From positions 1-38,600 of the forward strand of contig JBHHYS010000013.1 in assembly GCA_046757645.1 (NCBI GenBank): a stretch of DNA of 38,600 nucleotides, given 5' to 3'. Made by a program: the position numbers and the translations under genes. Each line of letters starts with the position of its first letter. Position 1 is the first letter of the stretch. This DNA comes from JBHHYS01 sp046757645 (GTDB lineage: Bacteria; Acidobacteriota; Terriglobia; Acidiferrales; 2-02-FULL-67-57). The notes beneath the pieces are model-generated. The model searched no databases. It was not told where the DNA came from and was given only the letters and a program-made list of their open reading frames with translations. Of this stretch, positions 7,453 through 15,895 are shown piece after piece.

Positions 7453-8565
7453 ATGGCGACTTTGACTTCCATCTTCCCGACCAAGGCGAAGGAGGCGCGC
7501 TGGTGGGAGCCGGAAGCGGGCGGCAAAGTCCACTGCTACCTCTGCCCGCGGCACTGCCGCATCGGCGCCGGCCAGCCGGGCTTCTGCTTCATCCGCGTCA
7601 ACCGCGGCGGCACCCTCTACAACCTGGGCTACGGCCGGCCCGCTGCCATCCAGATTGACCCCATCGAGAAGAAGCCGCTCAACCATTTCATTCCCGGGAC
7701 GAAGATTTTTTCTCTGGGCACGGCGGGCTGCAACCTGGGCTGCTTCTTTTGCCAGAACTGGGACATCTCCAAATCGAAGTCCGACCAGGTGAACTCCCAG
7801 CACCTCGAGCCGGAGGAGGTGGTGGCGCTGGCCCAGCAGCACGGCTGCCCCAGCATCGCCTTCACCTACAACGAGCCCACCATCTGGGGCGAATACGTGG
7901 TGGACATCGCCCGGGCGGCTCGCGCCGCGGGCTTGAACACGGTGATGGTCACCAACGGCTACATCACCAGCGCCGCCTTCTTCGATATCTATGACTACAT
8001 TGACGCCGCCAACGTCGACCTCAAAGCCTTCACCGAAAACTTTTACTCCCGCATCACCCTTACCCATCTCCAGCCCGTGCTCGAAACCCTGAGGTGGCTC
8101 AAGCGGGAGACAAACGTCTGGTTCGAAATCACTAGCCTGATCATCCCCACCCTGAACGACGACCCGCAAGAGACCCAGAAGCTGGCGGAATGGATCCTCC
8201 ACAACCTGGGCAGCGACGTGCCTTTGCACTTCACCGCTTTCCATCCCGACTTCAAGTTGATGGACAAGCCGCCTACGCCGCCTGAAACGCTGCACCGGGC
8301 GCGGGCGATTGCGCGCCGGGTGGGTCTGCGCTACGTCTACGAAGGCAACATCTTCAGCGAAGGCGCCCACACCTATTGCCCGCGCTGCGGGAAGCTCTTG
8401 CTCCGCCGCTCTTGGCACTCCGTGCTGGAAGACCACCTCGAGAACGGCCACTGTCCCCGCTGCGGCGAATTCACCCTCGGCGTATGGGAAAATCCCCGCG
8501 GGCAAACCCCTATCAAAGTCCGCGACGGGCAGCGGCGGGCCGCGCCCGCGGGCGCCCCGAGCTAG
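7453..8565 (+). CDS. amrS: AmmeMemoRadiSam system radical SAM enzyme
   Basis: A 370-residue radical SAM protein. Residues 28-35 (CYLCPRHC) form the N-terminal cysteine motif of the family. The cluster motif CNLGCFFC lies near residues 96-103, followed by QNWDISK. The C-terminus has a zinc-ribbon-like pair, YCPRCGKLL and HCPRCGEF, ending GVW. This arrangement is diagnostic of the AmrS/PflA-like proteins that co-occur with AMMECR1 and MEMO-like proteins; neither partner is in this window. ATG 7453 is favoured, with AGAGGAG 10-15 bases upstream; GTG 7450 is also possible. A clean promoter and a terminator frame it as a single-gene unit. The reaction is unknown for the family. Confidence 0.92.
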   Translation: MATLTSIFPTKAKEARWWEPEAGGKVHCYLCPRHCRIGAGQPGFCFIRVNRGGTLYNLGYGRPAAIQIDPIEKKPLNHFIPGTKIFSLGTAGCNLGCFFCQNWDISKSKSDQVNSQHLEPEEVVALAQQHGCPSIAFTYNEPTIWGEYVVDIARAARAAGLNTVMVTNGYITSAAFFDIYDYIDAANVDLKAFTENFYSRITLTHLQPVLETLRWLKRETNVWFEITSLIIPTLNDDPQETQKLAEWILHNLGSDVPLHFTAFHPDFKLMDKPPTPPETLHRARAIARRVGLRYVYEGNIFSEGAHTYCPRCGKLLLRRSWHSVLEDHLENGHCPRCGEFTLGVWENPRGQTPIKVRDGQRRAAPAGAPS

Positions 8566-8589
8566 GCCGTAGATTCCCGAAAAACAAAA

Positions 8590-8626
8590 GGCCCGGAGCG
8601 CGCGTCAGCTCCGGACCGATTTTTTT
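8590..8626. terminator. Bidirectional Rho-independent terminator
   Basis: Stem GGCCCGGAGC (8590-8599) with GCTCCGGACC (8608-8617), one mismatch and an 8-base loop, followed on the plus strand by a run of T at 8620-8626. On the minus strand the same hairpin is followed by TTTTGTTTTT. It serves amrS on one side and the convergent secreted-protein gene on the other. Confidence 0.85.
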
Positions 8627-8697
8627 GCGCAACTAGCGCCGTCCGAACGAACCCGGCTGTACGGAATCCGCAAAGAAGCGCGAAAGCATCAGCTTTC

Positions 8698-8748
8698 GGT
8701 TGAAGTGAAATTCTTGACCGCGAGGGAGGGCGGGATGGAACCGTCCTA
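8698..8748 (-). repeat. Family A repeat carrying the stop codon of the upstream gene
   Basis: On the minus strand it begins with the TAG stop of the 8746-9546 gene and continues GACGGTTCCATCCCG, then about 35 bases on AATTTCACTTCAACC. The inner block TTTCACTTCA matches the copy after lepB (36099-36187). Confidence 0.6.
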
Positions 8749-9546
8749 GCGTTCGGAGCGGAGAAGGAAGGTGACCCCGCGCTCGGCGTTCAGCCGCCTG
8801 GTCATTTCCCAATCGAGCTCGCGCAGCGCTACCGAAGCCTGCTTGCCGGTCGAGGTCACGTAGAAGATGCGGCCGTCCTCCAGCCAGTAGTCGGTGGCGG
8901 CGAAGATGGTCTGGTCTTTGAGCACCAGCAGCGTGAGTTGAGCCAAGGGCGGGCGCTCGGTGGGATAACTGGAACGAGCCACGCGCAGTCGCGGCCAGTT
9001 GGGGGGCAAACCCGCGGCCACCGCCCCACCGCTGGCCGGAGGCGGAGGATTATCGTTCACCACAACCGGGACGGGCACTTGCACTGGAACCACCTGCGGG
9101 ACCACGATTACGGTGGAACTGGAGCTGACAAAGGACAGCGGGAAAAAGCCACCCGCGAAGAAATTGTTTCCGACGAAGCCCCCGCCGGAAAATCCGCCCG
9201 GGAAGAAGCCGTGACGGCGGTGGAGGACCTGGAAGTGGTGAGCGTCGAAGCCCAGCCCGAACACAGGGAAGCGCTCGAAGACCACGGGACGAAATCCGAA
9301 GCCGGGAACGAACACCTGCTGCGGGAAGGGGTCGCGGTGGTGGTGGCCCGGACGGGAGACAAAGCCGCCGCGAACCCGAACACGCGCACCGGTGCGGGCG
9401 GAGGCCGTCCGCCCTGCCGTTCTATTCGACGCGCTGGCGTGCGCGGCGCGGTGCGTACCCCCGGCGCGTCCCTGGGCGGCGGCGGGCAGTGTGGCGAGTG
9501 CCAGCGTGGTCGCGGCAACCACAGCCAGAGGCAATGCTCTCTTCAT
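8746..9546 (-). CDS. Secreted Gly/Phe/His-rich protein, unknown function
   Basis: A 266-residue protein with a clear Sec signal peptide (MKRALPLAVVAATTLALATL, cleavage probably after PAAAQ). A low-complexity region follows, rich in Arg, His, Phe, Gly and Val (residues about 30-165; for example FFPGGFSGGGFVGNNFFAGG, then PVQVPVPVVV). A C-terminal domain of about 90 residues (LRVARSSYPTERPPLAQL to FLLRSER) looks structured. The tail FYVTSTGKQASVALRELDW resembles small surface or spore-coat-like domains, but I cannot name it. ATG 9546 has an AGGAGG-type site and overlaps the glycosidase stop by four bases, so it is the second gene of that operon. The stop lies in a family A repeat. Confidence 0.75.
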   Translation of the reverse strand: MKRALPLAVVAATTLALATLPAAAQGRAGGTHRAAHASASNRTAGRTASARTGARVRVRGGFVSRPGHHHRDPFPQQVFVPGFGFRPVVFERFPVFGLGFDAHHFQVLHRRHGFFPGGFSGGGFVGNNFFAGGFFPLSFVSSSSTVIVVPQVVPVQVPVPVVVNDNPPPPASGGAVAAGLPPNWPRLRVARSSYPTERPPLAQLTLLVLKDQTIFAATDYWLEDGRIFYVTSTGKQASVALRELDWEMTRRLNAERGVTFLLRSER

Positions 9547-12089
9547 CGCTCCTCCTGTCTTGTTGGATGAGTATAGCGCGCTTCGGGTGGCCCGCCAACT
9601 TCCTGGCGGGCGGAGGCTTGACCGTACCGGCGGGCGAGCACTTCCAGAGCGGGCTTGCCGATGGGGTTGTAGGAGGGGTCGTAGGGGGTGCCGCCGCCGT
9701 GGCTGGGCCACTTCCACCAGTAGAGGCCGGCGAGCCAGGGCTGATCGTAGAAGGCGTCGAAGACGGTGGCGTAGCAGCGCCGCTGGAGTTCAAGGTCGAG
9801 GGCGCCGCGCCCCTCCTCCCAGGGTTTGGCGGCGGCGGTGGTGATGCTCGGATAGCCAACCTCGGTGAACAGCACCGGCTTGCGGTATTTTCGGGCCAGC
9901 GCGGCGAACTGTCGGCTCAAGGCCTGCAAGTGAGGCGAATCCGGCCGTGGGATTTCCCCCGGCGGCGCCAGGGGATAGTACATGTTCACGCCCAGGTAGT
10001 CGAGCGCGTCCCAGAACGGCAGGGTTTCGAACTCCGAATCCCAGTGAGCCGCATAGGTGAGCGGGCCGGAATAGATGCGCCGAACGTCTCGGATGAGCGC
10101 GCGCCAGGCGGCTTCGCGGTGAGTGACGCCGGCGAGCTCGGCACCGATAACCAGCAGATCCACGTCGTAGAGTTCGGCCAGCCGGGCGAAGTGCCGCAGC
10201 CAGCGGCGATAGAGGGAGAACCAGCGCTCGAAGGCCTTATTATCGTCGAAGACGATGTTACCGGTGAAGCTGTGGGTCCAGAGCTGCGGCTTGAGCATAA
10301 CCCGCAGGCCGAGTTGCTGCGCTGCCTCGACGGTGCGAATAACGCGATCGTCGCTTTCTGCGGTGGCAAAGTAGATTTGGACCTCGCGGGGCGCCTGGGT
10401 GAAGGCATAAGGAACGATGGCGATGGCGTTGGCGCCCAGGGCGCGAATCCGTACGAGTTCCTGAAGAGCGCGGTCGGAGCCATAGCCCCACTCGCCGCCC
10501 ACTTCGTGGGAGAAGGAGATGCCGCGACGGAAGAAAGAGGCCGGGGAGGAGCGCGGCGCGGCCGGCGCCGGCGTGGGTCGCCCGGGGTGGTCGAGGAGAA
10601 AGCGCCGCCACTCGCCTTCCAGCTCCTTCCAGGAGGAGCCCAGGGCGCGAGCGAACTTTTCCTCTGCGCCGGCCGCTAGCGGCGTCCGGTAGAGAACCGC
10701 CAGAACCTGCCCGCCGTGACGCTTGACCACAAACTCCACCCAGGCCCCGCTCAGCGCGTCCCGCACCAGGGGAGAAAGATAGTCGGTGTCGAGCTGGAAA
10801 ATCTCCCCCAGTGAGTAGGCGCGTTCCTCGCCGGTGATGCGCGCGGCGTAATCGGCGAGCGCCTGGCCGTGGAAGTCGCCCACCGCATAGCGGGCCAGCG
10901 CCCGGGCCACGGCCTCCGAGCCCGGCGGCCCCCACTTCGCCCGCAACAGCAGCAAGGCGTCACCCCGCGCATCCGTGATCTTTCCATTCGGCGCCAGCAA
11001 GTGGTGCATGATGCGGCGGCGGGGCTCGAGCGTAAAAGGTTCGTCGCCTCCCACCAGGGTGTGCTTGCTCTCCGTGGAGGTGTGGAAATAGGCGCGCAGG
11101 GCGGGGTTGGGCAGCTCGAGGCCGAGACGCCCCGCCAGCGCGGCCAGACGCTCATCGGCCGCGGTGGCCAAGGCGGCCCGTTGCGCTTGAACCGGGCGCC
11201 CCTTTTCAAAGTACAGCTGCCAGTGCTGGGATTGGTCGGCAGAGAATTCCGCTTGGCCGGCCAGGCGGGCAATCTTCGTATAGCCGAGCAGCCCGCTGAG
11301 CGTCAGGCCGAGCACCCCCAGCAGAATGACCGCGCCGCCGAAGCTGGGGCGGAGGGGCGGTGCCGGGCGCGCCCGCCGGGTGGCCGCCGGCAGTCCCGTG
11401 AGAAGGACCACAACCACGATGCCCACCGTGATGCTCCCAAGAAGCAGACTCCACCAGTGAAACAGATTGGTCGTGATCAGCAGGCCGACGATGCCCACGG
11501 GCACCAGCAGCCAGCGCGCCAGCGCCGCGAAACGCCCGGCGCGGGTCTGGGCGGCGCTGTCGAGCAGGTGGCGGACGCTGTGGTAGGCAGCGGCCAAGGC
11601 CAGCGCCGCCACCAGGACGCCGACGGAGATCCGCAGGGGGAGGGAGGCGGCGTGGGCCGGCCAGACGGCAAAGAGGGCGGCGTTGATCGGCCCCCAGGTC
11701 CAGACGACCGACAAGCCGGCATAGAGCACCACGAGAACGGCTGACCAGACCACGGTTTGCGCCGAAAAGAGTCGCAACCAGCCGCGCGCCCGGGGCGCCG
11801 CCACCACCCCGAGGGTGAGCACGACCGCGCTTGAAACAAGGAAACCGCCGCGATAGAGAGCGTAGAGAAGCGCCGAGCCATCCGGCGGGAACCGAGTCAG
11901 GATTTGCGGCAAGATCTGCGGGAAGGCCCGGCGAGCCTGCCAGTGGTAGAACTCAACATCGGTAAACACGGCCAGAAGCAGGCGCGGCGCCTCCAGGACC
12001 AAGAACGCGGCGGTCAGAAACGCCAGGTAGCCACCGGCGGTGGCCACTCCGAGAGTGCCGAGGAACTTCAAGAGGCGTCGCCCGCTCAT
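9543..12089 (-). CDS. Membrane protein with GH113-like glycosidase C-terminus
   Basis: An 848-residue three-part protein. Residues 1-270 hold six or seven hydrophobic segments (for example YLAFLTAAFLVLEAPRLLLA, and GGAVILLGVLGLTLSGLLGY near 265). Residues about 290-510 form a mainly helical domain (EKGRPVQAQRAAL to WRRFLLDHPG) that resembles degenerate gluzincin peptidase-MA domains; no HExxH is present. Residues about 520-835 form a TIM-barrel of the GH113 type, with two likely catalytic glutamates in VIGAELAG (near 650) and LFTEVGYPS (near 740), plus LDYLGVNMYYPL and GLYWWKW. GH113 includes beta-mannanases; the sugar here is unknown. A GGA-type site (AAAGGACG) precedes ATG 12089. It is coupled to the downstream secreted protein by an ATGA overlap. 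Confidence 0.82.
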   Translation of the reverse strand: MSGRRLLKFLGTLGVATAGGYLAFLTAAFLVLEAPRLLLAVFTDVEFYHWQARRAFPQILPQILTRFPPDGSALLYALYRGGFLVSSAVVLTLGVVAAPRARGWLRLFSAQTVVWSAVLVVLYAGLSVVWTWGPINAALFAVWPAHAASLPLRISVGVLVAALALAAAYHSVRHLLDSAAQTRAGRFAALARWLLVPVGIVGLLITTNLFHWWSLLLGSITVGIVVVVLLTGLPAATRRARPAPPLRPSFGGAVILLGVLGLTLSGLLGYTKIARLAGQAEFSADQSQHWQLYFEKGRPVQAQRAALATAADERLAALAGRLGLELPNPALRAYFHTSTESKHTLVGGDEPFTLEPRRRIMHHLLAPNGKITDARGDALLLLRAKWGPPGSEAVARALARYAVGDFHGQALADYAARITGEERAYSLGEIFQLDTDYLSPLVRDALSGAWVEFVVKRHGGQVLAVLYRTPLAAGAEEKFARALGSSWKELEGEWRRFLLDHPGRPTPAPAAPRSSPASFFRRGISFSHEVGGEWGYGSDRALQELVRIRALGANAIAIVPYAFTQAPREVQIYFATAESDDRVIRTVEAAQQLGLRVMLKPQLWTHSFTGNIVFDDNKAFERWFSLYRRWLRHFARLAELYDVDLLVIGAELAGVTHREAAWRALIRDVRRIYSGPLTYAAHWDSEFETLPFWDALDYLGVNMYYPLAPPGEIPRPDSPHLQALSRQFAALARKYRKPVLFTEVGYPSITTAAAKPWEEGRGALDLELQRRCYATVFDAFYDQPWLAGLYWWKWPSHGGGTPYDPSYNPIGKPALEVLARRYGQASARQEVGGPPEARYTHPTRQEER

Positions 12090-12145
12090 CGTCCTTTTAG
12101 ACGGCCGAAGGGGAGGGAAGGACGCTCAAGGTTTTTCAGGCCCCT

Positions 12146-12259
12146 CGTGCCGGTCCAACTTGTTGTCCCTACTCTTCAAGACTTTCATTTCGTCCCCGAG
12201 CCGATACTCTCAGCGCTTCTCTGAGACTCGATTCAGCTCAGTTGGTTGGAGCGCCACTA
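12146..12259 (-). repeat. Family A repeat, two-ended, at the end of the kor operon
   Basis: On the minus strand it opens with the stop codon of the 12257-12619 gene (TAGTGGCGCTCCAACC, 12259 downward) and closes with ACAACAAGTTGGACCGGCAC (12166-12147). The inner block GAAATGAAAGTC matches GAAGTGAAAGTC in the lepB copy at 36140-36151. Confidence 0.65.
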
Positions 12260-12619
12260 GCGGACGGCGGCGTCGGGCCGTTCTTCGCCCTTTGTCCATT
12301 CCCGCAGCTTCCGCATCAGCGCCACTGCCTCCGCGCCGGTGAGGGGATGGGGTCCGAGGAATTTTTGAAAATCCACCCCGGGAAAGCCCCTCCGGGTCAG
12401 GCGGCCGGGGAGTTGCTGGCGGATGATATCGGGCAGGTCGGTGTTGATTTCCTGCAGAACATCGAAGATGAGCTGGTGGACCACATCCTGGAAGGGATAG
12501 GTGCCGAGCAGCAACATTCCCCGCTCCCAGACCGTTCCCTGGGGCGTGCCGGTGCACATCGCCTGCAAGACTTGGAGTTCGGCGGCCAGGATATCTTCCC
12601 GGGGGATACCCTCGGGCAT
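12257..12619 (-). CDS. Conserved-looking hypothetical protein of the kor operon
   Basis: A 120-residue soluble protein I do not recognise. It is leucine- and glutamine-rich and mostly helical (ILAAELQVLQAMCTGTPQG, then FQDVVHQLIFDVLQEI, then EAVALMRKLREWTKG). It follows korB by 16 bases on the same strand, so it is very likely co-transcribed and may serve the oxidoreductase, for example as an assembly factor or regulator; that is inference. It has no cysteine cluster motif, so it is not a ferredoxin subunit. The stop codon lies in a family A repeat. Confidence 0.7.
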   Translation of the reverse strand: MPEGIPREDILAAELQVLQAMCTGTPQGTVWERGMLLLGTYPFQDVVHQLIFDVLQEINTDLPDIIRQQLPGRLTRRGFPGVDFQKFLGPHPLTGAEAVALMRKLREWTKGEERPDAAVR

Positions 12620-12635
12620 CGCGGGCCGGCTCCCC

Positions 12636-13517
12636 CTACATCATTTCTTCTACCAACGATTGGAAGAGCCCGGGTTCAAGGGACAGGGGCTGGCGGACCA
12701 GGGGACCCTGCTGGAAAACCGGCTCACTGTCCTCGTAGGTGGGTTGCTCGTCGCGGTAGAAGAGTCCCAGAGGAATGCGGTCGTCCCACTCGAAGGACTT
12801 TTCCAGCGCGACACGCACATTGGCGGGGTCGTACCCCGCTTCGTCCTCCAGCTTGTACACCCTCTTCTTGAACCAGGGATAGGTGTTGAGCTTGTTGTAG
12901 GTGACGCAGGGGCTGAAGACATCAATCAGCGCAAACCCTTTGTGCTGGATGCCGCCGGCAATCAGTTCGGCCATATGGTTGGGCTCGCCGGAGAAGCCCC
13001 GGGCGATGTAGGTGGCCCCAGAGACCAATGCCAGCGCGATGGGGTTGATGGGCAGCTCCACGTTGCCCCGGGGGGTGGACTTGGTGCGCATTTCTTTCAT
13101 GGTGGTGGGGGAGGCCTGGCCGGTGGTGAGCCCGTAGATTTGGTTGTTCATCACCACGTAGGTGAGGTCGAGGTTGCGCCGCATGGCGTGGATGAAGTGG
13201 CCAATGCCGATGCCGTAGCCATCCCCGTCCCCCCCGGTAATGACCACCTTGAGGTCGGTGTTGGCCAACTTGATGCCCGAGGCTACCGCCACCGCCCGCC
13301 CGTGCAGGGAGTGGACACCGTAGGCGTGCACGTAGCCGGGGAGGTTCGAGGAACAGCCGATGCCGGAGACCACCACCAGGTCCTTGGGCGCCACCCGCGC
13401 CTTGCCGGCGGCCATCTTGACGGCTTTCAAAACCCCAAAGTCGCCGCAGCCCGGGCACCAGTCGGGATCGACCGGGCCGGCGTAGGTCTCGATCGGGAGT
13501 TCAACGATGGTCGCCAT
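12636..13517 (-). CDS. korB: 2-oxoacid:ferredoxin oxidoreductase, beta subunit
   Basis: A 293-residue thiamine-diphosphate subunit. Cysteines for the proximal [4Fe-4S] cluster are in DWCPGCGDF (residues 19-27) and GIGCSS (near residue 53), with a further cysteine in SPCVTY near residue 203. The ThDP/Mg motif runs from GDGDGYGIG (near residue 96) to NNQIYGLTTGQ (near 126). With the alpha-gamma fused partner upstream, this is the two-subunit 2-oxoglutarate (or pyruvate):ferredoxin oxidoreductase type, which converts a 2-oxoacid plus CoA to acyl-CoA, CO2 and reduced ferredoxin. It begins 9 bases after korA. 2-oxoglutarate is the commonest substrate of this architecture, but the sequence alone does not prove it. 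Confidence 0.93.
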   Translation of the reverse strand: MATIVELPIETYAGPVDPDWCPGCGDFGVLKAVKMAAGKARVAPKDLVVVSGIGCSSNLPGYVHAYGVHSLHGRAVAVASGIKLANTDLKVVITGGDGDGYGIGIGHFIHAMRRNLDLTYVVMNNQIYGLTTGQASPTTMKEMRTKSTPRGNVELPINPIALALVSGATYIARGFSGEPNHMAELIAGGIQHKGFALIDVFSPCVTYNKLNTYPWFKKRVYKLEDEAGYDPANVRVALEKSFEWDDRIPLGLFYRDEQPTYEDSEPVFQQGPLVRQPLSLEPGLFQSLVEEMM

Positions 13518-13526
13518 GCTCTTCTC

Positions 13527-15503
13527 CTAGGCAGTTGGCCGCCAGGAATAGGTGGAGCCGGTTTCGACTCCCACCCGCAACTCCCCCTGCTTTTCGCCGG
13601 AATCGCAATGCACAATCTCGATCCGCCACACCGGTTCCTTCGCTCCGTCGCCCTCAGCTTTTTCGATCCGTCCCGGGCGGACGTCTTCGCTCAGGTGGGT
13701 GCGGACATAGTGGTAGGCAATCTCCCGGGCTTCGGCCGGGGCAACGTCGAGCGAGCGGGGCTGGCCGGCGAGGATGGCCCGGACCTGCTCGGTGATGTAG
13801 CGCGGTTCGAAGGGCTCGCCGTCGTACTTCAGGATGCGGTCGTGGACGCTGTAACCGGTTTCGGCCCGCAGGAAGCGGGCGAATTGCCCAGTGGCATTGG
13901 CCTCGATGCAGACGGTGCGCTTCGCGGGTTGCAGAATCTCGCTGGCCTCGCGGCTGTGGAAGGGAAGGAGGTACTTGAAGTGCAGCTGGTTGGCGCGGAT
14001 GCCCGCGCTCGCCAGTTGCTCCCGGGCTTCGCGAATCACCCCCCAGGTTGACCCCCAGCCGATCAGCGTCACGTCCGCCTGGGGGGGGCCTTCCAGGCGC
14101 GGTGCGGGAAGGTCGCGCAGGGCGAGGCTGAGCTTCTTCATCCGCTTTTCGGCGCCCTTGCGGCGCACGGCGGGGTTGGTGAACTCGTCGCTGATCAGAA
14201 TGCCTTGCTCGTCGTGCTCATCGCTGGCGGCGACGTGAAGGGTGTTGGCGGTGCCGGGCAGCGCGCGCGGAGAGATGCCCGAGGGGGTGAAGGCGTAGCG
14301 CTTGTAGGGGCCGTTCCCCTCGCTCCACTCCCTCACCAGCTCGCCCCGCTCGATGGGAACCTTGGCCGGAAGGTCCTCGGGTTCAATCGTCTCCGGATGC
14401 TCGGAGAGCAGCAGGTCGGAGATGATGATCACCGGGAGCTGGTACTTTTCCGCCAGGTTGAATGCCTCCACGGTTGTGGGGAAGCAGTCGGTGGTGTCCA
14501 CCGGGGCGATGATAACGCGGGGGAAGTCGCCTTGGGAGGCGCCAAAGACCTGGTTGAGGTCGCCCTGCTCGGTTTTGGTGGGGATGCCGGTGGAGGGCCC
14601 GCCCCGCTGCACTTCGATGATGACCAGGGGTACTTCGAACATCCCCGCCTGGCCGATGGCCTCGGTCATCAGCGCAAACCCGCCACCCGAGGTGGCGCAC
14701 AGGGCGCGCGCCCCGGCAAAGCCCGCGCCGATGGCCATGTTCACCACCGCCAGCTCGTCCTCGCCCTGCTTGACCACCACCCCGCAGCGCTCGGCGTGCG
14801 CCGCCATCCAGTGCAGAATGGACGAGGCCGGGGTCATCGGATAGGCGGAATAAAACTTGCAGCCCGCGGCCACCGCCCCCAGCGCGAAGGCTTCGTTTCC
14901 GGTGACAAAGACTCGCCGCTTGCCGGAGAAATTCCACCGGCACCCGAGGGGCACAAAGTGCTCCCGGGCGTAATCGTAACCGGCGCGGGCCAGGCCGACG
15001 TTTTGGTCGACGACGGCTTTGCCCTTGTGGGCGAAAGTTTCGTTGAGCACCCCGGCGGCGGTCTCGAAGTCAAGTCCCAGGAAAAAAAGCAGGGCGCCGA
15101 GGGCCACCGTGTTTTGCATTACCGGCAGGATGCGGCCGAAGGGTTTCGTCAGCTCGCCCATCGGCAGGGGAATGGCAATCACATTCTCGCGCAGCGGGAT
15201 GTTCAGGCGCAGTTTGTCGGCGTTGAAGAGAACCACGCCCCCGGGTTCCACCTCCGGGGCATGGCGCTCGATGGAGCCTTGGTTCAGGGCGATGAGGGCG
15301 TTCAGGTGGTCGCCATGCGAGGCGACCTTCTCCTGGGCGAGGCGCACGCGCAACCAGATGTGGCCCCCGCGAATGACCGATTGGTAGCTGTTGTACGCAT
15401 AGAGGTAGAGGCCCAAGCGAGAGGCGGTTTTGGCCAGTGTATCGCCGGTCTTGTCCAAGCCGTCGCCGGCGGCGCCCCCGATACCAATGGTTAGGTCGGT
15501 CAT
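13527..15503 (-). CDS. korA: 2-oxoacid:ferredoxin oxidoreductase, fused gamma-alpha subunit
   Basis: A 658-residue protein. Residues 1-190 are the gamma (CoA-contacting) domain, with GIGGAAGDGLDKTGDTLAK at the start and the characteristic SVIRGGHIW. From about residue 200 the pyrimidine-binding alpha domain starts (GNEAFALGAVAAGCKFYSAY, then MTPASSILHW), followed by transketolase-C-like regions up to residue 570. An AGGAGAG site lies 7-13 bases before ATG 15503. It heads the operon korA-korB-hypothetical, with a strong promoter at 15658-15686. In aerobes this enzyme replaces or backs up the 2-oxoglutarate dehydrogenase complex in the TCA cycle. Confidence 0.93.
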   Translation of the reverse strand: MTDLTIGIGGAAGDGLDKTGDTLAKTASRLGLYLYAYNSYQSVIRGGHIWLRVRLAQEKVASHGDHLNALIALNQGSIERHAPEVEPGGVVLFNADKLRLNIPLRENVIAIPLPMGELTKPFGRILPVMQNTVALGALLFFLGLDFETAAGVLNETFAHKGKAVVDQNVGLARAGYDYAREHFVPLGCRWNFSGKRRVFVTGNEAFALGAVAAGCKFYSAYPMTPASSILHWMAAHAERCGVVVKQGEDELAVVNMAIGAGFAGARALCATSGGGFALMTEAIGQAGMFEVPLVIIEVQRGGPSTGIPTKTEQGDLNQVFGASQGDFPRVIIAPVDTTDCFPTTVEAFNLAEKYQLPVIIISDLLLSEHPETIEPEDLPAKVPIERGELVREWSEGNGPYKRYAFTPSGISPRALPGTANTLHVAASDEHDEQGILISDEFTNPAVRRKGAEKRMKKLSLALRDLPAPRLEGPPQADVTLIGWGSTWGVIREAREQLASAGIRANQLHFKYLLPFHSREASEILQPAKRTVCIEANATGQFARFLRAETGYSVHDRILKYDGEPFEPRYITEQVRAILAGQPRSLDVAPAEAREIAYHYVRTHLSEDVRPGRIEKAEGDGAKEPVWRIEIVHCDSGEKQGELRVGVETGSTYSWRPTA

Positions 15504-15657
15504 CGCGGACTCTCCTGAATGGTCATCCCTTGTCGTCCAGGCGGGCTCTCGTGCCTGGGTCGAGGAGGAGACGCGTGAAGGGGGAAGCAGAGGCGGCGGT
15601 ATCCCGCCTCACCGCGGCCCCCTCTGCCCTGAGGTCAACGTCCTGCCCCAAACATTC

Positions 15658-15686
15658 ATTAGACAACCGCCGAGGGTAGGTGTCAA
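15658..15686 (-). promoter_or_regulatory. Sigma70-type promoter of the kor operon
   Basis: On the minus strand TTGACA (15686-15681), a 17-base spacer, TCTAAT (15663-15658). It predicts a leader of about 145 bases before korA. I see no riboswitch fold in that leader. Confidence 0.75.
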
Positions 15687-15766
15687 GTAAGTTCGATGCA
15701 GAAGCGGTTCAGGAGGCCGGGACTTTTTCTTGGACCATCGTGGCGATCGACTCATCCAGGCGGTGG

Positions 15767-15895
15767 CTAGCGCCCTTCCAACTCACTCCCCGGAACTGGA
15801 CCCACAAGAAATATCAGCTGCCTACGGTCGGAACGGGACTCGGCTGAGAAATCAAACCCCTATCGAATCGCCCGCGTTGAGCTGGTACCGCACTA
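15767..15895 (-). repeat. Family A repeat, two-ended
   Basis: On the minus strand it starts with the stop codon of the 15893-16195 gene (TAGTGCGGTACCAGCTC) and ends GAGTTGGAAGGGCGCTA at 15783-15767. The outer end matches the right end of the lepB copy (AAGTTGGAAAGACGCTA). It fills most of the gene-free stretch 15687-15892. Confidence 0.65.

Noticed and set aside
12233..12255. Possible tRNA gene (D-arm-like sequence)
   Set aside because: No acceptor, anticodon or T-arm can be paired within 80 bases on either side.
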